Assembly: GCA_902826775.1 (NCBI GenBank)
Contig: CADEHE010000004.1
Coordinates: forward strand, 1-64,000
Reading direction: 5' to 3'
DNA length: 64,000 bases
DNA from: an uncultured Pseudomonadota bacterium
GTDB taxonomy: Bacteria; Pseudomonadota; Gammaproteobacteria; Burkholderiales; JALYOK01
Shown piece by piece: positions 54,605 to 61,942 of this stretch; the stretch's first letter is position 1; the number at the start of each line of letters is the position of its first letter. The notes beneath the pieces were generated by a model that made no database searches, was not told the DNA's origin, and worked only from the letters and a program-made list of their open reading frames with translations. Both the position numbers and the translations under genes were made by a program.

Positions 54605-55663
54605 ATGGCACAACATAGAATCGCAGTCATCGCCGGCGACGGCATCGGCAAAGAAGTCATGCCCGAGGGCGTGCGTGTGCTCGAAGCCGCGGCACGCAAA
54701 TTCAATATCGCGCTCAAGCTCGATCATTTCAACTGGAGTTGCGACAACTATGACAAGCACAACTATTGGATGCCGCCGGACTGGCGCGAGCAGATCGGCG
54801 GACACGATGCGATTTATTTCGGCTCCACCGGCTGGCCGGCGCGTATGCCGGACCACATTTCTCTATACGATTCGCTGATGAAGTTCCGCAAGGGTTTCGA
54901 TCAGTACGTGAACTTGCGGCCGGTGCGCTTGATGCCGGGCGTGGCTTGTCCGCTGGCGGGCCGCAAAGTCGGCGACATAGACTACTACGTCGTGCGCGAG
55001 AACACCGAAGGCGAATACTCGGCGGTGGGCGGACGCATGTTCGAAGGCACCGAGCGCGAGGTCGTGACGCAGCAATCGACGTTCACGCGCAAGGGCACCG
55101 ACCGCATTATGAAGTTTGCGTTCGAGTTGGCGATGAAACGTCCGCGCAAGATCGTCACCTCTTGCACCAAATCCAACGGCATTTCGATCACCATGCCGTA
55201 TTGGGACGAGCGCTTCGTCGAAATGGCGAAGAATTACCCCCAAGTGCAGACCAACAAGTACCACGTCGATGGTTTGACGATTCAACTCATCCTGAATCCG
55301 CAGCGTTTCGACGTGATCGTCGCCTCGAATTTGTTCGGCGACATCATCTCCGACATTGGCCCCGCTACCGCAGGCACTATCGGCATCGCACCATCGGCCA
55401 ACATCAACCCCGAGCGCACTACACCCTCGCTTTTCGAGCCGGTGCATGGGTCGGCGCCGGACATTTACGGCAAGAAGATCGCCAACCCGATCGGCCAGAT
55501 TTGGTCGGGGGCGATGATGCTCGAGCATCTCGGTTATGCGCAGGCCGCGGCGGCAATCATGACCGCCATCGAAAAGAGCTTGACCGACGGGCCGCGCACG
55601 CCGGACTTGGGCGGCAAGGCAAATACGGAGGAGGTCGGCAAGGCGATTGCTGCGGCGGTGTAA
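54605..55663 (+). CDS. ttuC: Tartrate dehydrogenase/decarboxylase-family enzyme (isopropylmalate/isocitrate dehydrogenase fold)
   Basis: A 352-residue member of the tartrate/isopropylmalate dehydrogenase family. It has IAGDGIGKEVMPEG at the N-terminus, VRENTEGEYSAVGGRMFEGT with the substrate-loop signature, DVIVASNLFGDIISDIGP at the metal site and HGSAPDIYGKKIANPIGQ near the cofactor site. It could oxidise and decarboxylate tartrate, D-malate or a related 2-hydroxy acid with NAD and a divalent metal. The ATG at 54605 has GAGG upstream. The C-terminal ~35 codons are duplicated, in decayed form, at 56540-56643. Confidence 0.88.
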   Translation: MAQHRIAVIAGDGIGKEVMPEGVRVLEAAARKFNIALKLDHFNWSCDNYDKHNYWMPPDWREQIGGHDAIYFGSTGWPARMPDHISLYDSLMKFRKGFDQYVNLRPVRLMPGVACPLAGRKVGDIDYYVVRENTEGEYSAVGGRMFEGTEREVVTQQSTFTRKGTDRIMKFAFELAMKRPRKIVTSCTKSNGISITMPYWDERFVEMAKNYPQVQTNKYHVDGLTIQLILNPQRFDVIVASNLFGDIISDIGPATAGTIGIAPSANINPERTTPSLFEPVHGSAPDIYGKKIANPIGQIWSGAMMLEHLGYAQAAAAIMTAIEKSLTDGPRTPDLGGKANTEEVGKAIAAAV

Positions 55664-55692
55664 GAAGCGATAGAGATGAAGTGCGCGGAGTG

Positions 55693-55768
55693 CGTAGGGC
55701 GCAACCCCCGTTGCGCCGAATCCAATCCGACGCAAGCGCATTCGGCGCAATCCCTATTGCGCCGAATG
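55693..55768. repeat. REP pair, copies 3 and 4
   Basis: Copy 3 (GTAG head, GGCGCAAC-CCCC-GTTGCGCC) and copy 4 (GGCGCAAT-CCCT-ATTGCGCC) lie between ttuC and the RAYT gene. Copy 4 ends 23 bases before the RAYT start. Confidence 0.85.
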
Positions 55769-55790
55769 CGACCGTAGCCAATCGCCCAAG

Positions 55791-56327
55791 ATGCCCAACT
55801 ATCGCCGTGCGATCGTAGCGGGTGCCACCTACTTCTTTACGGTGAACCTGCTTGATCGGCGCGAACGCCTGCTGGTCACGCATATCGAAAATTTGCGTGG
55901 GGCGGTTGCCTGGGTGCGAGCGCGCCACCCATTTCAGGTGCACGATTGGGTTGTCTTGCCCGATCACATGCACGCCGTCTGGACGCTGCCCGACGGCGAC
56001 GGCAACTACGCTTTGCGCTGGGCGTCAATCAAGCGGGTGTTCTCTCGCGGTCTGACGCACGATGAGCCGCGCAGCGACGTTCGCCGCGCCCGTGGGGAAC
56101 GCGGCATTTGGCAGAGGCGCTACTGGGAGCATCTTATTCGCGATGAGCGCGATTTCGAGCGGCACGTCGATTATGTTCACTTCAATCCCGTCAAGCATGG
56201 GTACGTGCGCCGCGTGATTGATTGGCCATATTCGACTTTTCATCGCGAGGTGGCGCGCGGTGTCTATCCAGCCGATTGGGCAGGCGACGATGCCTTCGAT
56301 GCGATGGATACCGGTGAACGAGCGTAA
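55791..56327 (+). CDS. REP-associated tyrosine transposase (RAYT, Y1_Tnp family)
   Basis: A 178-residue single-domain HUH enzyme of the IS200/IS605-related Y1 class. The HUH motif is HMH at 59-61 (LPDHMHAVW) and the nucleophile is Tyr128 in VDYVHFNPVKHGYV. RAYTs cut and join single-stranded REP DNA near a 5' GTAG tetranucleotide. Exactly such REPs flank the gene: copies 3-4 before it and copy 5 starting one base after its stop. The start could be ATG 55791. Its relation to chromosomal REP spread is family knowledge; activity here is untested. Confidence 0.92.
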   Translation: MPNYRRAIVAGATYFFTVNLLDRRERLLVTHIENLRGAVAWVRARHPFQVHDWVVLPDHMHAVWTLPDGDGNYALRWASIKRVFSRGLTHDEPRSDVRRARGERGIWQRRYWEHLIRDERDFERHVDYVHFNPVKHGYVRRVIDWPYSTFHREVARGVYPADWAGDDAFDAMDTGERA

Positions 56328-56328
56328 G

Positions 56329-56357
56329 CGTAGGGCGCAACCCTCGTTGCGCCGAAC
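56329..56357. repeat. REP copy 5
   Basis: CGTAG head, then GGCGCAAC-CCTC-GTTGCGCC. It begins one base after the RAYT stop codon, in the same context TAAGCGTAGGGCGCAA as copy 1. Confidence 0.85.
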
Positions 56358-56410
56358 GGAAACCGTGTCGCGTAGGGTGATGTGAATGGTTCGCGAAATT
56401 TGGGTTGCCA

Positions 56411-56439
56411 TGCGGCGCAAGGAGGGTTGCGCCCTACGC
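56411..56439. repeat. REP copy 6, inverted
   Basis: GGCGCAA-GGAGGG-TTGCGCC followed by CTACG, that is the reverse orientation of copy 5. Confidence 0.8.
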
Positions 56440-56475
56440 CGGTTGATGAGCGAAGCTAGTTAAGTTTGCGTTGCT

Positions 56476-56506
56476 ATGCGGCGCAACAGGGGTTGCGCCC
56501 TACGCA
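56476..56506. repeat. REP copy 7, inverted
   Basis: GGCGCAAC-AGGG-GTTGCGCC followed by CTACG. It lies 34 bases upstream of the decayed ttuC duplicate. Confidence 0.85.
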
Positions 56507-56539
56507 GGATCGAGCATTGTGGTCATTCCGCTTGTGGCG

Positions 56540-56643
56540 ACAGCAGTCATGATAGTGATTGAAGAGCTTGACCGAAAGACGGCGCACCCGATCCGGTGCA
56601 AGGCTAATACGGAGGACGTTGGCAACGCGCTTGCGCCGGCGTG
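56540..56643 (+). pseudogene. Decayed duplicate of the ttuC 3' end
   Basis: The frame here reads VMIVIEELDRKTAHP then KANTEDVGNALAPA, which aligns with the ttuC C-terminus (IMTAIEKSL, then KANTEEVGKAIAAAV). The DNA agrees too, for example AGAGCTTGACCGA and AATACGGAGGA are shared with 55550-55663. It has indels and lacks everything upstream. REP copies 7 and 8 flank it. Confidence 0.75.
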
Positions 56644-56712
56644 TAGGGCGCAACCCCTGTTGCGCCGAACGTAGGCGTTGCTATGGGGCGCACAGGCGTT
56701 GTGCCCTACGCA
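56642..56712. repeat. REP copies 8 and 9
   Basis: Copy 8 has the GTAG head and GGCGCAAC-CCCT-GTTGCGCC. Copy 9 (56681-56712) is inverted and more decayed, GGGCGCACAGGCGTTGTGCCC then CTACG. Confidence 0.75.
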
Positions 56713-56748
56713 GCTTGGCAAAAGAAATTAGTGAAGTCTGTGTCACCG

Positions 56749-56777
56749 CCCAGCGCAACAGGCGTTGCGCCCTACGC
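56749..56777. repeat. REP copy 10, inverted
   Basis: AGCGCAAC-AGGC-GTTGCGCC followed by CTACG. It lies 53 bases upstream of the enolase-superfamily gene and inflates that gene's open frame. Confidence 0.8.
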
Positions 56778-56829
56778 AGGGGGGCTGTTTGACTTTACAA
56801 TTCGCCGGTTGGTCATTGTTCTCAACGAC

Positions 56830-57963
56830 ATGAAAATTACGAAGCTCGAAGTCTACATACTGCGCGCGCCCGATACCGGGAGGCCGCATTGGGTCAGCCA
56901 TTTCATCGTGCCGCGTGCGAATGAAATTCTGGTGCGCATGCATACGGACGAAGGCATCGAAGGCATCGGCATTTCTACCAGCTACACGCCGATCGAAGCG
57001 GCGATCCATGCCTTTCGCGGTGGCATTGCGGATTTGGTCGTCGGTGAGGATCCGCTCGCGCCAGAGAGTTTGTACCAAAAACTGTTTGGCTTGACGTGGC
57101 AGCGCTTCGCTCACGAAAAGGGCTGGTCGCGCGAAGCGCTGGTGCGCATCTCGGCCGCGGTAGATATCGCTTGTTGGGACGTGATCGGCAAGGCGGCGAA
57201 GCTGCCGTTGTACCGGTTGTTCGGCGGTTATCGCAGTGAAGTGCCGTGCTATGTGACCTGCGCTTACTACCGCGACGGCAAGTCGCTGGCGGAATTGCGC
57301 GACGAGATGCAAATGCTCAAAGCGCAAGGGCATCAGGGATTCAAGGCGAAAGCGGGCGGTGTGAGCCTCGCCGAGGATATGCAGCGCCTGGAACTGGTGC
57401 GCGAAGTGATCGGTGACGACAAGGATTTGATGGTCGACGTCAATCGCGGCTGGGATCTGGCCACCGCGATCGAAGGCGCACGTCTGCTCGAACCGCTGCG
57501 CCCGCGCTGGCTGGAAGAGCCGGTGCGTTGGGCGGACGACCGGCGCGAACTCAAGCTGCTGGCGCAGAAGACGCGCATCCCGCTTTCCGCGGGGGAAAGC
57601 GAATTGACCAGTTACGCCTGCCGCGCGCTGCTGGAAGAGCAGGCGATTGAAATTCTGCAGTTCGACTGCACCATGATGGGCGGCTTCACCGAAGGGCGCA
57701 AGCTGGCGGCGCTGTGCGAGTTGAATCACGTGCAAGTGGCGCCGCATCACGATTGCTTCATTCACGCGCACATTGTCGCGGCGTCGCCGGCGGGCTGTAT
57801 CGTCGAGTCGTTCACGGATCCGGAGCGCGATCCGCTGCAAGCGGAGTTGTTCGAAGATCCGCCCAAGATTGCGAACGGATGGCTCCATCTGAAAGAGCAG
57901 CCGGGATTGGGTTTAACGCTATCGGCAAAGGCGTTGGCAAAGTTCGGCGAGCGCATCGTTTAA
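56830..57963 (+). CDS. Mandelate racemase/muconate lactonizing enzyme family protein
   Basis: An enolase-superfamily enzyme of 377 residues, probably an acid-sugar dehydratase or racemase. Catalytic residues are visible: K172 and K174 (KAKAGG), metal ligands Asp203 (DVNRGW), Glu229 (LEEPV) and Glu256 (AGESE), and a His in APHHDCF. The start is the ATG at 56830 (MKITKLEVYI); the frame is open upstream to 56683 only because it runs through REP copies 9 and 10. The substrate is unknown. Confidence 0.9.
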   Translation: MKITKLEVYILRAPDTGRPHWVSHFIVPRANEILVRMHTDEGIEGIGISTSYTPIEAAIHAFRGGIADLVVGEDPLAPESLYQKLFGLTWQRFAHEKGWSREALVRISAAVDIACWDVIGKAAKLPLYRLFGGYRSEVPCYVTCAYYRDGKSLAELRDEMQMLKAQGHQGFKAKAGGVSLAEDMQRLELVREVIGDDKDLMVDVNRGWDLATAIEGARLLEPLRPRWLEEPVRWADDRRELKLLAQKTRIPLSAGESELTSYACRALLEEQAIEILQFDCTMMGGFTEGRKLAALCELNHVQVAPHHDCFIHAHIVAASPAGCIVESFTDPERDPLQAELFEDPPKIANGWLHLKEQPGLGLTLSAKALAKFGERIV

Positions 57964-57998
57964 CCAATAGCATTTGAGCTTTTGTTTCATAACTGATT

Positions 57999-58027
57999 GC
58001 CCGGATTACGCTGCGCTGCATCCGGGC
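57999..58027. repeat. GTAG-type palindrome of a second family
   Basis: GCCCGGAT (57999-58006) pairs with ATCCGGGC (58020-58027) and is followed by TACG, so its reverse complement reads GTAGCCCGGAT. The stem differs from that of the REP copies around the RAYT. Confidence 0.65.
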
Positions 58028-58041
58028 TACGAAGGGACGCA

Positions 58042-58971
58042 ATGAAAATCGCAATTGTGGGTTGTGGCGCAATGGGCAGCGTCTACGCGGGCTTGTTGGC
58101 CGATGCCGGGCATGAGGTATGGGCGATCGATACATGGCGCGAGCACGTGGACGCGATGCGCGCCAAAGGCCTGCGTGTCGAGGGCGCCTCAGGCGACCGC
58201 GTCGCGCGCGTGCATGCGAGTACGAACGCCGCCGAAGCGGGGCCGTGCGAATTGGTCATCATCGCCACCAAGACCATGCACGTCGAGCAAGCGGCGAACG
58301 CTGCGCGCGCCATCGTTGGGCCGGAGACAGTGGTGCTGTCGATTCAAAACGGTCTCGGCGGCCCGGATACCAGCGCGCGCGTGCTGGGGCGCGAGCGCGT
58401 GGCGGTGGGTGTAGTCGGCGGCTTCGGCGCTTCGATGAAAGGCCCGGGCCACGTGCATCACAACGGCTGGGAGTTGGTGCGCCTTGGGGAATTCGCCGGG
58501 CCGATCACGCCGCGCTTGGAGAAAGTGGCCGAGGTGTGGCGCTCGGGCGGCTTTAAAGTGAAGTGCTTTGACGACATCGATCAACTGGTGTGGGAAAAGC
58601 TGATCTGCAACGTGTGCTTCTCAGGCACTTGCGCAATCACCGAGCGCACCATCAGCGAAGTGATGAACGATCCGTACACTTGGGAGGTGGCGTCGGGTTG
58701 CGCGAAAGAAGCGTACAACGTCGCGCGCGCCAAGGGTGTCAAGCTCGATTTCGACGATGTCGTCGCCTACGTGCACCACTTCGGCACCAAGATCCCGAAC
58801 GCGCGTCCCTCAATGCTGCTCGATCACATGGCGGGACGCATGTCGGAGATCGACGCGATCAACGGCGCGATCCCGGTGGCGGCGCGAACGGTGCACGTGG
58901 ATGCGCCATTCAATACCGTGGTGAGCGCGTTGGTACGGGCGAAAGAAAAGAAGATGGGTGTGCGCAGCTAG
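58042..58971 (+). CDS. 2-dehydropantoate 2-reductase-family dehydrogenase
   Basis: A 309-residue ApbA/PanE-family protein. The NADP fold starts with GCGAMGSVYAG at residues 7-17, and the C-terminal domain carries WEKLICNVCFSGTCAI with the catalytic Lys. The family includes ketopantoate reductase for pantothenate, but several members act in catabolic clusters on other 2-keto acids. Its place here, after an enolase-superfamily gene, suggests the latter. The ATG at 58042 is preferred over the longer frame from 57997. Confidence 0.87.
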   Translation: MKIAIVGCGAMGSVYAGLLADAGHEVWAIDTWREHVDAMRAKGLRVEGASGDRVARVHASTNAAEAGPCELVIIATKTMHVEQAANAARAIVGPETVVLSIQNGLGGPDTSARVLGRERVAVGVVGGFGASMKGPGHVHHNGWELVRLGEFAGPITPRLEKVAEVWRSGGFKVKCFDDIDQLVWEKLICNVCFSGTCAITERTISEVMNDPYTWEVASGCAKEAYNVARAKGVKLDFDDVVAYVHHFGTKIPNARPSMLLDHMAGRMSEIDAINGAIPVAARTVHVDAPFNTVVSALVRAKEKKMGVRS

Positions 58972-59086
58972 TGCTGCACAGGGTTATACAGTTATCTCTA
59001 TACATTCAGAAGTTAATACTGTAGTCATTTATTGCTAGATAACACTGCCAGTATTCGCCTGAAACCCGTTGACGCGGAAATTTTTC

Positions 59087-59947
59087 ATGACGGACGTGTT
59101 CGCGCACCATTTCGCCGACTTATCACAAGTGCGCACGCACTACGTAACAGCGGGCGAGGGCGATGCCGTCGTTTTGCTGCACGGCTGGCCGCAGACTTGG
59201 TACTCGTGGCGCGAGGTGATCGCGCTGCTCGCGCCGCACTACTTCGTCGTCGCGCCGGACTTGCGCGGGTTAGGCGATTCTTCGCGGCCCGATCAAGGCT
59301 ACGACAAGCGCACCATTGCCGAAGACGTTTACGAACTTGCCACTCGTACGCTGGGACTCAAGTCGTTTTTCTTGGTTGGCCACGACTGGGGCGGGCCGGT
59401 CGCGTTTTCGTTGGCGGCACATCATCCCGATGTGGTGCGCAAGCTGGCGATCGTCGATGTGGCGATCCCCGGCGACGGTAATCCCAACATCAGTCAGGGC
59501 GGCAAGCGCTGGCATCACGCGTTTCATCAAACTTTGGCGCTGCCCGAGCAGCTCGTAACCGGGCGCGAGGACATTTATCTCGGCTGGTTCTACCGCAACT
59601 ATGGCGCGCGCGCCGATGCGATCGACCCGGCGGCCGAGGCGGAGTACTTGCGCGTCTATCGCCAGCCGGGTGCGCTGCGCGCCGGTTTCGAGTTCTACCG
59701 CAACATTCCCAAAGACATTGCCGACAATGAAGCGCTGCTCAAGCGCGGCAAGCTCAAGCTGCCGGTGCTGGCCGTCGGCGGCACCGAAGGTTGGGGCCGC
59801 GGCATGGAGGTGCTGCAATCCTGTCAGCGCGTGGCGGAGAACGTGCAGGGGGGCGTCATCGCCGATGCGGGGCATTGGGTGCCGGAGGAGCAATCCAAGG
59901 TGCTCTCGCAACGGCTGATGGAGTTCTTCCGCCAGCCCGGCGAGTAG
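59087..59947 (+). CDS. Alpha/beta hydrolase, epoxide hydrolase/dehalogenase-like
   Basis: A 286-residue alpha/beta hydrolase. The oxyanion motif LHGWPQTWYSW is at 31-41, the nucleophile is Asp100 in GHDWGGPVAF, and the catalytic His lies in DAGHWVPEEQ near 266. An Asp nucleophile, as here, is characteristic of epoxide hydrolases and haloalkane or fluoroacetate dehalogenases, and not of esterases. The ATG at 59087 is preferred to a TTG at 59069. The region 58972-59086 shows nothing. Confidence 0.88.
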   Translation: MTDVFAHHFADLSQVRTHYVTAGEGDAVVLLHGWPQTWYSWREVIALLAPHYFVVAPDLRGLGDSSRPDQGYDKRTIAEDVYELATRTLGLKSFFLVGHDWGGPVAFSLAAHHPDVVRKLAIVDVAIPGDGNPNISQGGKRWHHAFHQTLALPEQLVTGREDIYLGWFYRNYGARADAIDPAAEAEYLRVYRQPGALRAGFEFYRNIPKDIADNEALLKRGKLKLPVLAVGGTEGWGRGMEVLQSCQRVAENVQGGVIADAGHWVPEEQSKVLSQRLMEFFRQPGE

Positions 59948-60099
59948 CGCGTCTGAGGCTGCACCGGGTGCTCAAACCCGGGAATAACAGCCGAATTTTC
60001 CCGTACTTTTTCCGTTTGTGGCCGACGTGGGCATGATTGAATGGCAACAAAGCATGCGTCACGGGTGCGCGTGCGGGATTCAATCGGAGCAACGGACAC

Positions 60100-61797
60100 G
60101 TGAGTGCTTGGAAGCTAGGTTTGGCTGGGCGATTGGGGTTGCTCTGCGCTCTGGGCGGTGCCTTGAGCGCCGGATTGGGCATTTGGGCGGTAGAGTTGCT
60201 GCCGAATTTGCCGTGGCTGGCGCTGTTGCCAGCCGGGCTCTTAGTCGGTGCGATCGGGTGGCTGGCAGGCGCTGGCATCAAGCGCGCCCTGGCGAGCGTG
60301 CGCGACGCGGTCGACCACGCCGCTGCACGTGGAGATCTTTCCTGCCGGGCGGGCGTTAACCGCAGGGACGAGATCGGCCAGATTGGGACTGCGTTCGATA
60401 CTTTTATGAGCGTGCTGCAAGGCATTGTCGTGCAGATCTATCACAGCGCCTTGGAGGTGGGACAAGCGGCGAGCGAAGTTAGCCGCGATACGCGTAGCGT
60501 AAAGGCGGCAGCAGATCAGCAGCAGTCGGCCACGGCAGCAGCGGCGGAAGCCACGCAAGGTGTCGTTAGCGGCAGCGCGCATATCGTGCAGTGCGTGGCC
60601 GATACGGCGACGATTTCATCTGCTGCGAGCCAGACGTCGGCCACCGGATCTGAAATCGTACACCAAGCGGTCGAACAGATTGTCCGGATCCAAGCAACGG
60701 TGACGCAGGCTTCTTCTGTAATGGCCACACTCGAAGAGCGCTCTACGGCGATCGAAGGGATTGCGCATACGATTCGGGAAATCGCCGAGCAGACGAATCT
60801 TTTAGCGCTCAATGCCGCCATCGAGGCGGCACGCGCGGGAGAGCATGGCCGCGGCTTTGCGGTTGTCGCTGACGAGGTGCGCAAGCTGGCCGAGCGCACT
60901 AGCAAAGCGACGACCGAAATTGGAACCTTAGTGACGACCATACGCGAAGAAATCGGCATTGCAGGATCCAACTTTCAGACGGCCGCCACTCAAGCTGGAG
61001 AAAGCGTGAATCTAGCCGAACGCGCTTCGGCAGTGCTCGATCAAATCAACACTGGCGCGCGCGAAACAGCCGCAAAGATTCAGAGCATCGCCGACACCGC
61101 CGTTCAGCAAAGCGTTGTCAGTGCAGATATTCAGGGGCACGTTGAGCGCATTGGCAGGGCTGCTGAAGAAACCAGCAAAGCCCTGGTTCAAACCTTGCAA
61201 GCTACGGACAATTTGCAGAACTTAGCCACAGGATTGAAAGGGGTCGGTGACTCCTTCACTTTAGGCGATGCCGGCGAGCGCTTCCTTGCCACTCACCGCA
61301 AGATGCCCGCTTTGGTCAAGCAGGCTGCGCGCGATATCGGGCGTGCGCTGGATGCTGCAATCGCGGCGCGCAAGCTCGGCTTGGAAGATATGTTCGATCA
61401 AAACTACCGGGCGATTGCGGATACCAATCCGCAGAAATTCTCTACGCGCTACGACCGCGTTACCGATGAGATATTCCCGCCGATTCAGGAAGCGCTCATC
61501 AGCGCACATCCGGAGTTGTTGTTTGCGATCGCCGTCGATGTAAATGGTTATTGTCCGACGCACAATAGGCGTTATTCGAAAGCCCTAACCAACAACTACG
61601 CGCAGGACTTGATCGGCAATCGCACCAAGCGCAAGTTCGATAGCGTCGTGGAAAAGCGCGCCGCAAGCCACGATCTGGCTTACCTGCTGCAGACCTATCG
61701 GCGCGATACCGGCGAGATCGTGCATGACATATCCGCGCCGATATTTGTGCAAGGCAAGCGCTGGGGCGGCATGCGCGTCGGTTATCGTACCGGCTGA
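60100..61797 (+). CDS. Methyl-accepting chemotaxis protein with C-terminal sensor-like domain
   Basis: A 565-residue receptor from the GTG at 60100; GGAG sits before it, while the frame is open to a TTG at 60037. Two close N-terminal membrane helices (about 7-25 and 33-55) leave almost no periplasmic sensor. A HAMP-like linker and the signalling tip follow ([20 protein letters not shown], then [14 protein letters not shown]). After the tip there is an extra ~150-residue domain with [14 protein letters not shown] and [17 protein letters not shown], resembling a Cache-like sensor but placed C-terminally and presumably cytoplasmic. Confidence 0.88.
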   Translation: MSAWKLGLAGRLGLLCALGGALSAGLGIWAVELLPNLPWLALLPAGLLVGAIGWLAGAGIKRALASVRDAVDHAAARGDLSCRAGVNRRDEIGQIGTAFDTFMSVLQGIVVQIYHSALEVGQAASEVSRDTRSVKAAADQQQSATAAAAEATQGVVSGSAHIVQCVADTATISSAASQTSATGSEIVHQAVEQIVRIQATVTQASSVMATLEERSTAIEGIAHTIREIAEQTNLLALNAAIEAARAGEHGRGFAVVADEVRKLAERTSKATTEIGTLVTTIREEIGIAGSNFQTAATQAGESVNLAERASAVLDQINTGARETAAKIQSIADTAVQQSVVSADIQGHVERIGRAAEETSKALVQTLQATDNLQNLATGLKGVGDSFTLGDAGERFLATHRKMPALVKQAARDIGRALDAAIAARKLGLEDMFDQNYRAIADTNPQKFSTRYDRVTDEIFPPIQEALISAHPELLFAIAVDVNGYCPTHNRRYSKALTNNYAQDLIGNRTKRKFDSVVEKRAASHDLAYLLQTYRRDTGEIVHDISAPIFVQGKRWGGMRVGYRTG

Positions 61798-61916
61798 GTG
61801 AGCCCGGCGCGGGCGCCATACGGAGGGTTTTAGAAGCGCCCGCGCACAAGCACTTGTGCATAGCATAGCGGGCGTGTGCGCACAGCCAAGTGCGCACCGC
61901 CGCATTAGCTTATATA

Positions 61917-61932
61917 CTGTATTAATATACAG
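61917..61932 (+). promoter_or_regulatory. LexA box of dnaE2
   Basis: CTGTATTAATATACAG matches CTG-N10-CAG with a perfect TATTAATATA centre. It ends 10 bases before the dnaE2 ATG. A TATACT at 61913-61918 overlaps it and may be the -10 element, giving a leader of less than 20 bases. Confidence 0.85.
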
Positions 61933-61942
61933 TTTATGAGCC

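Noticed and set aside
54335..56777. REP cluster read as a CRISPR array
   Set aside because: The copies alternate orientation, are spaced irregularly by tens to hundreds of bases, contain hairpins and a GTAG head, and surround a RAYT gene.
56743..57888. 381-codon open frame antisense to the enolase-superfamily gene
   Set aside because: The sense strand has all the catalytic residues of the family. The antisense frame has none of a known protein.
58972..59086. AT-rich gap with CTGTA-like pieces as a further LexA box
   Set aside because: No CTG-N10-CAG match with the correct spacing was found in it.
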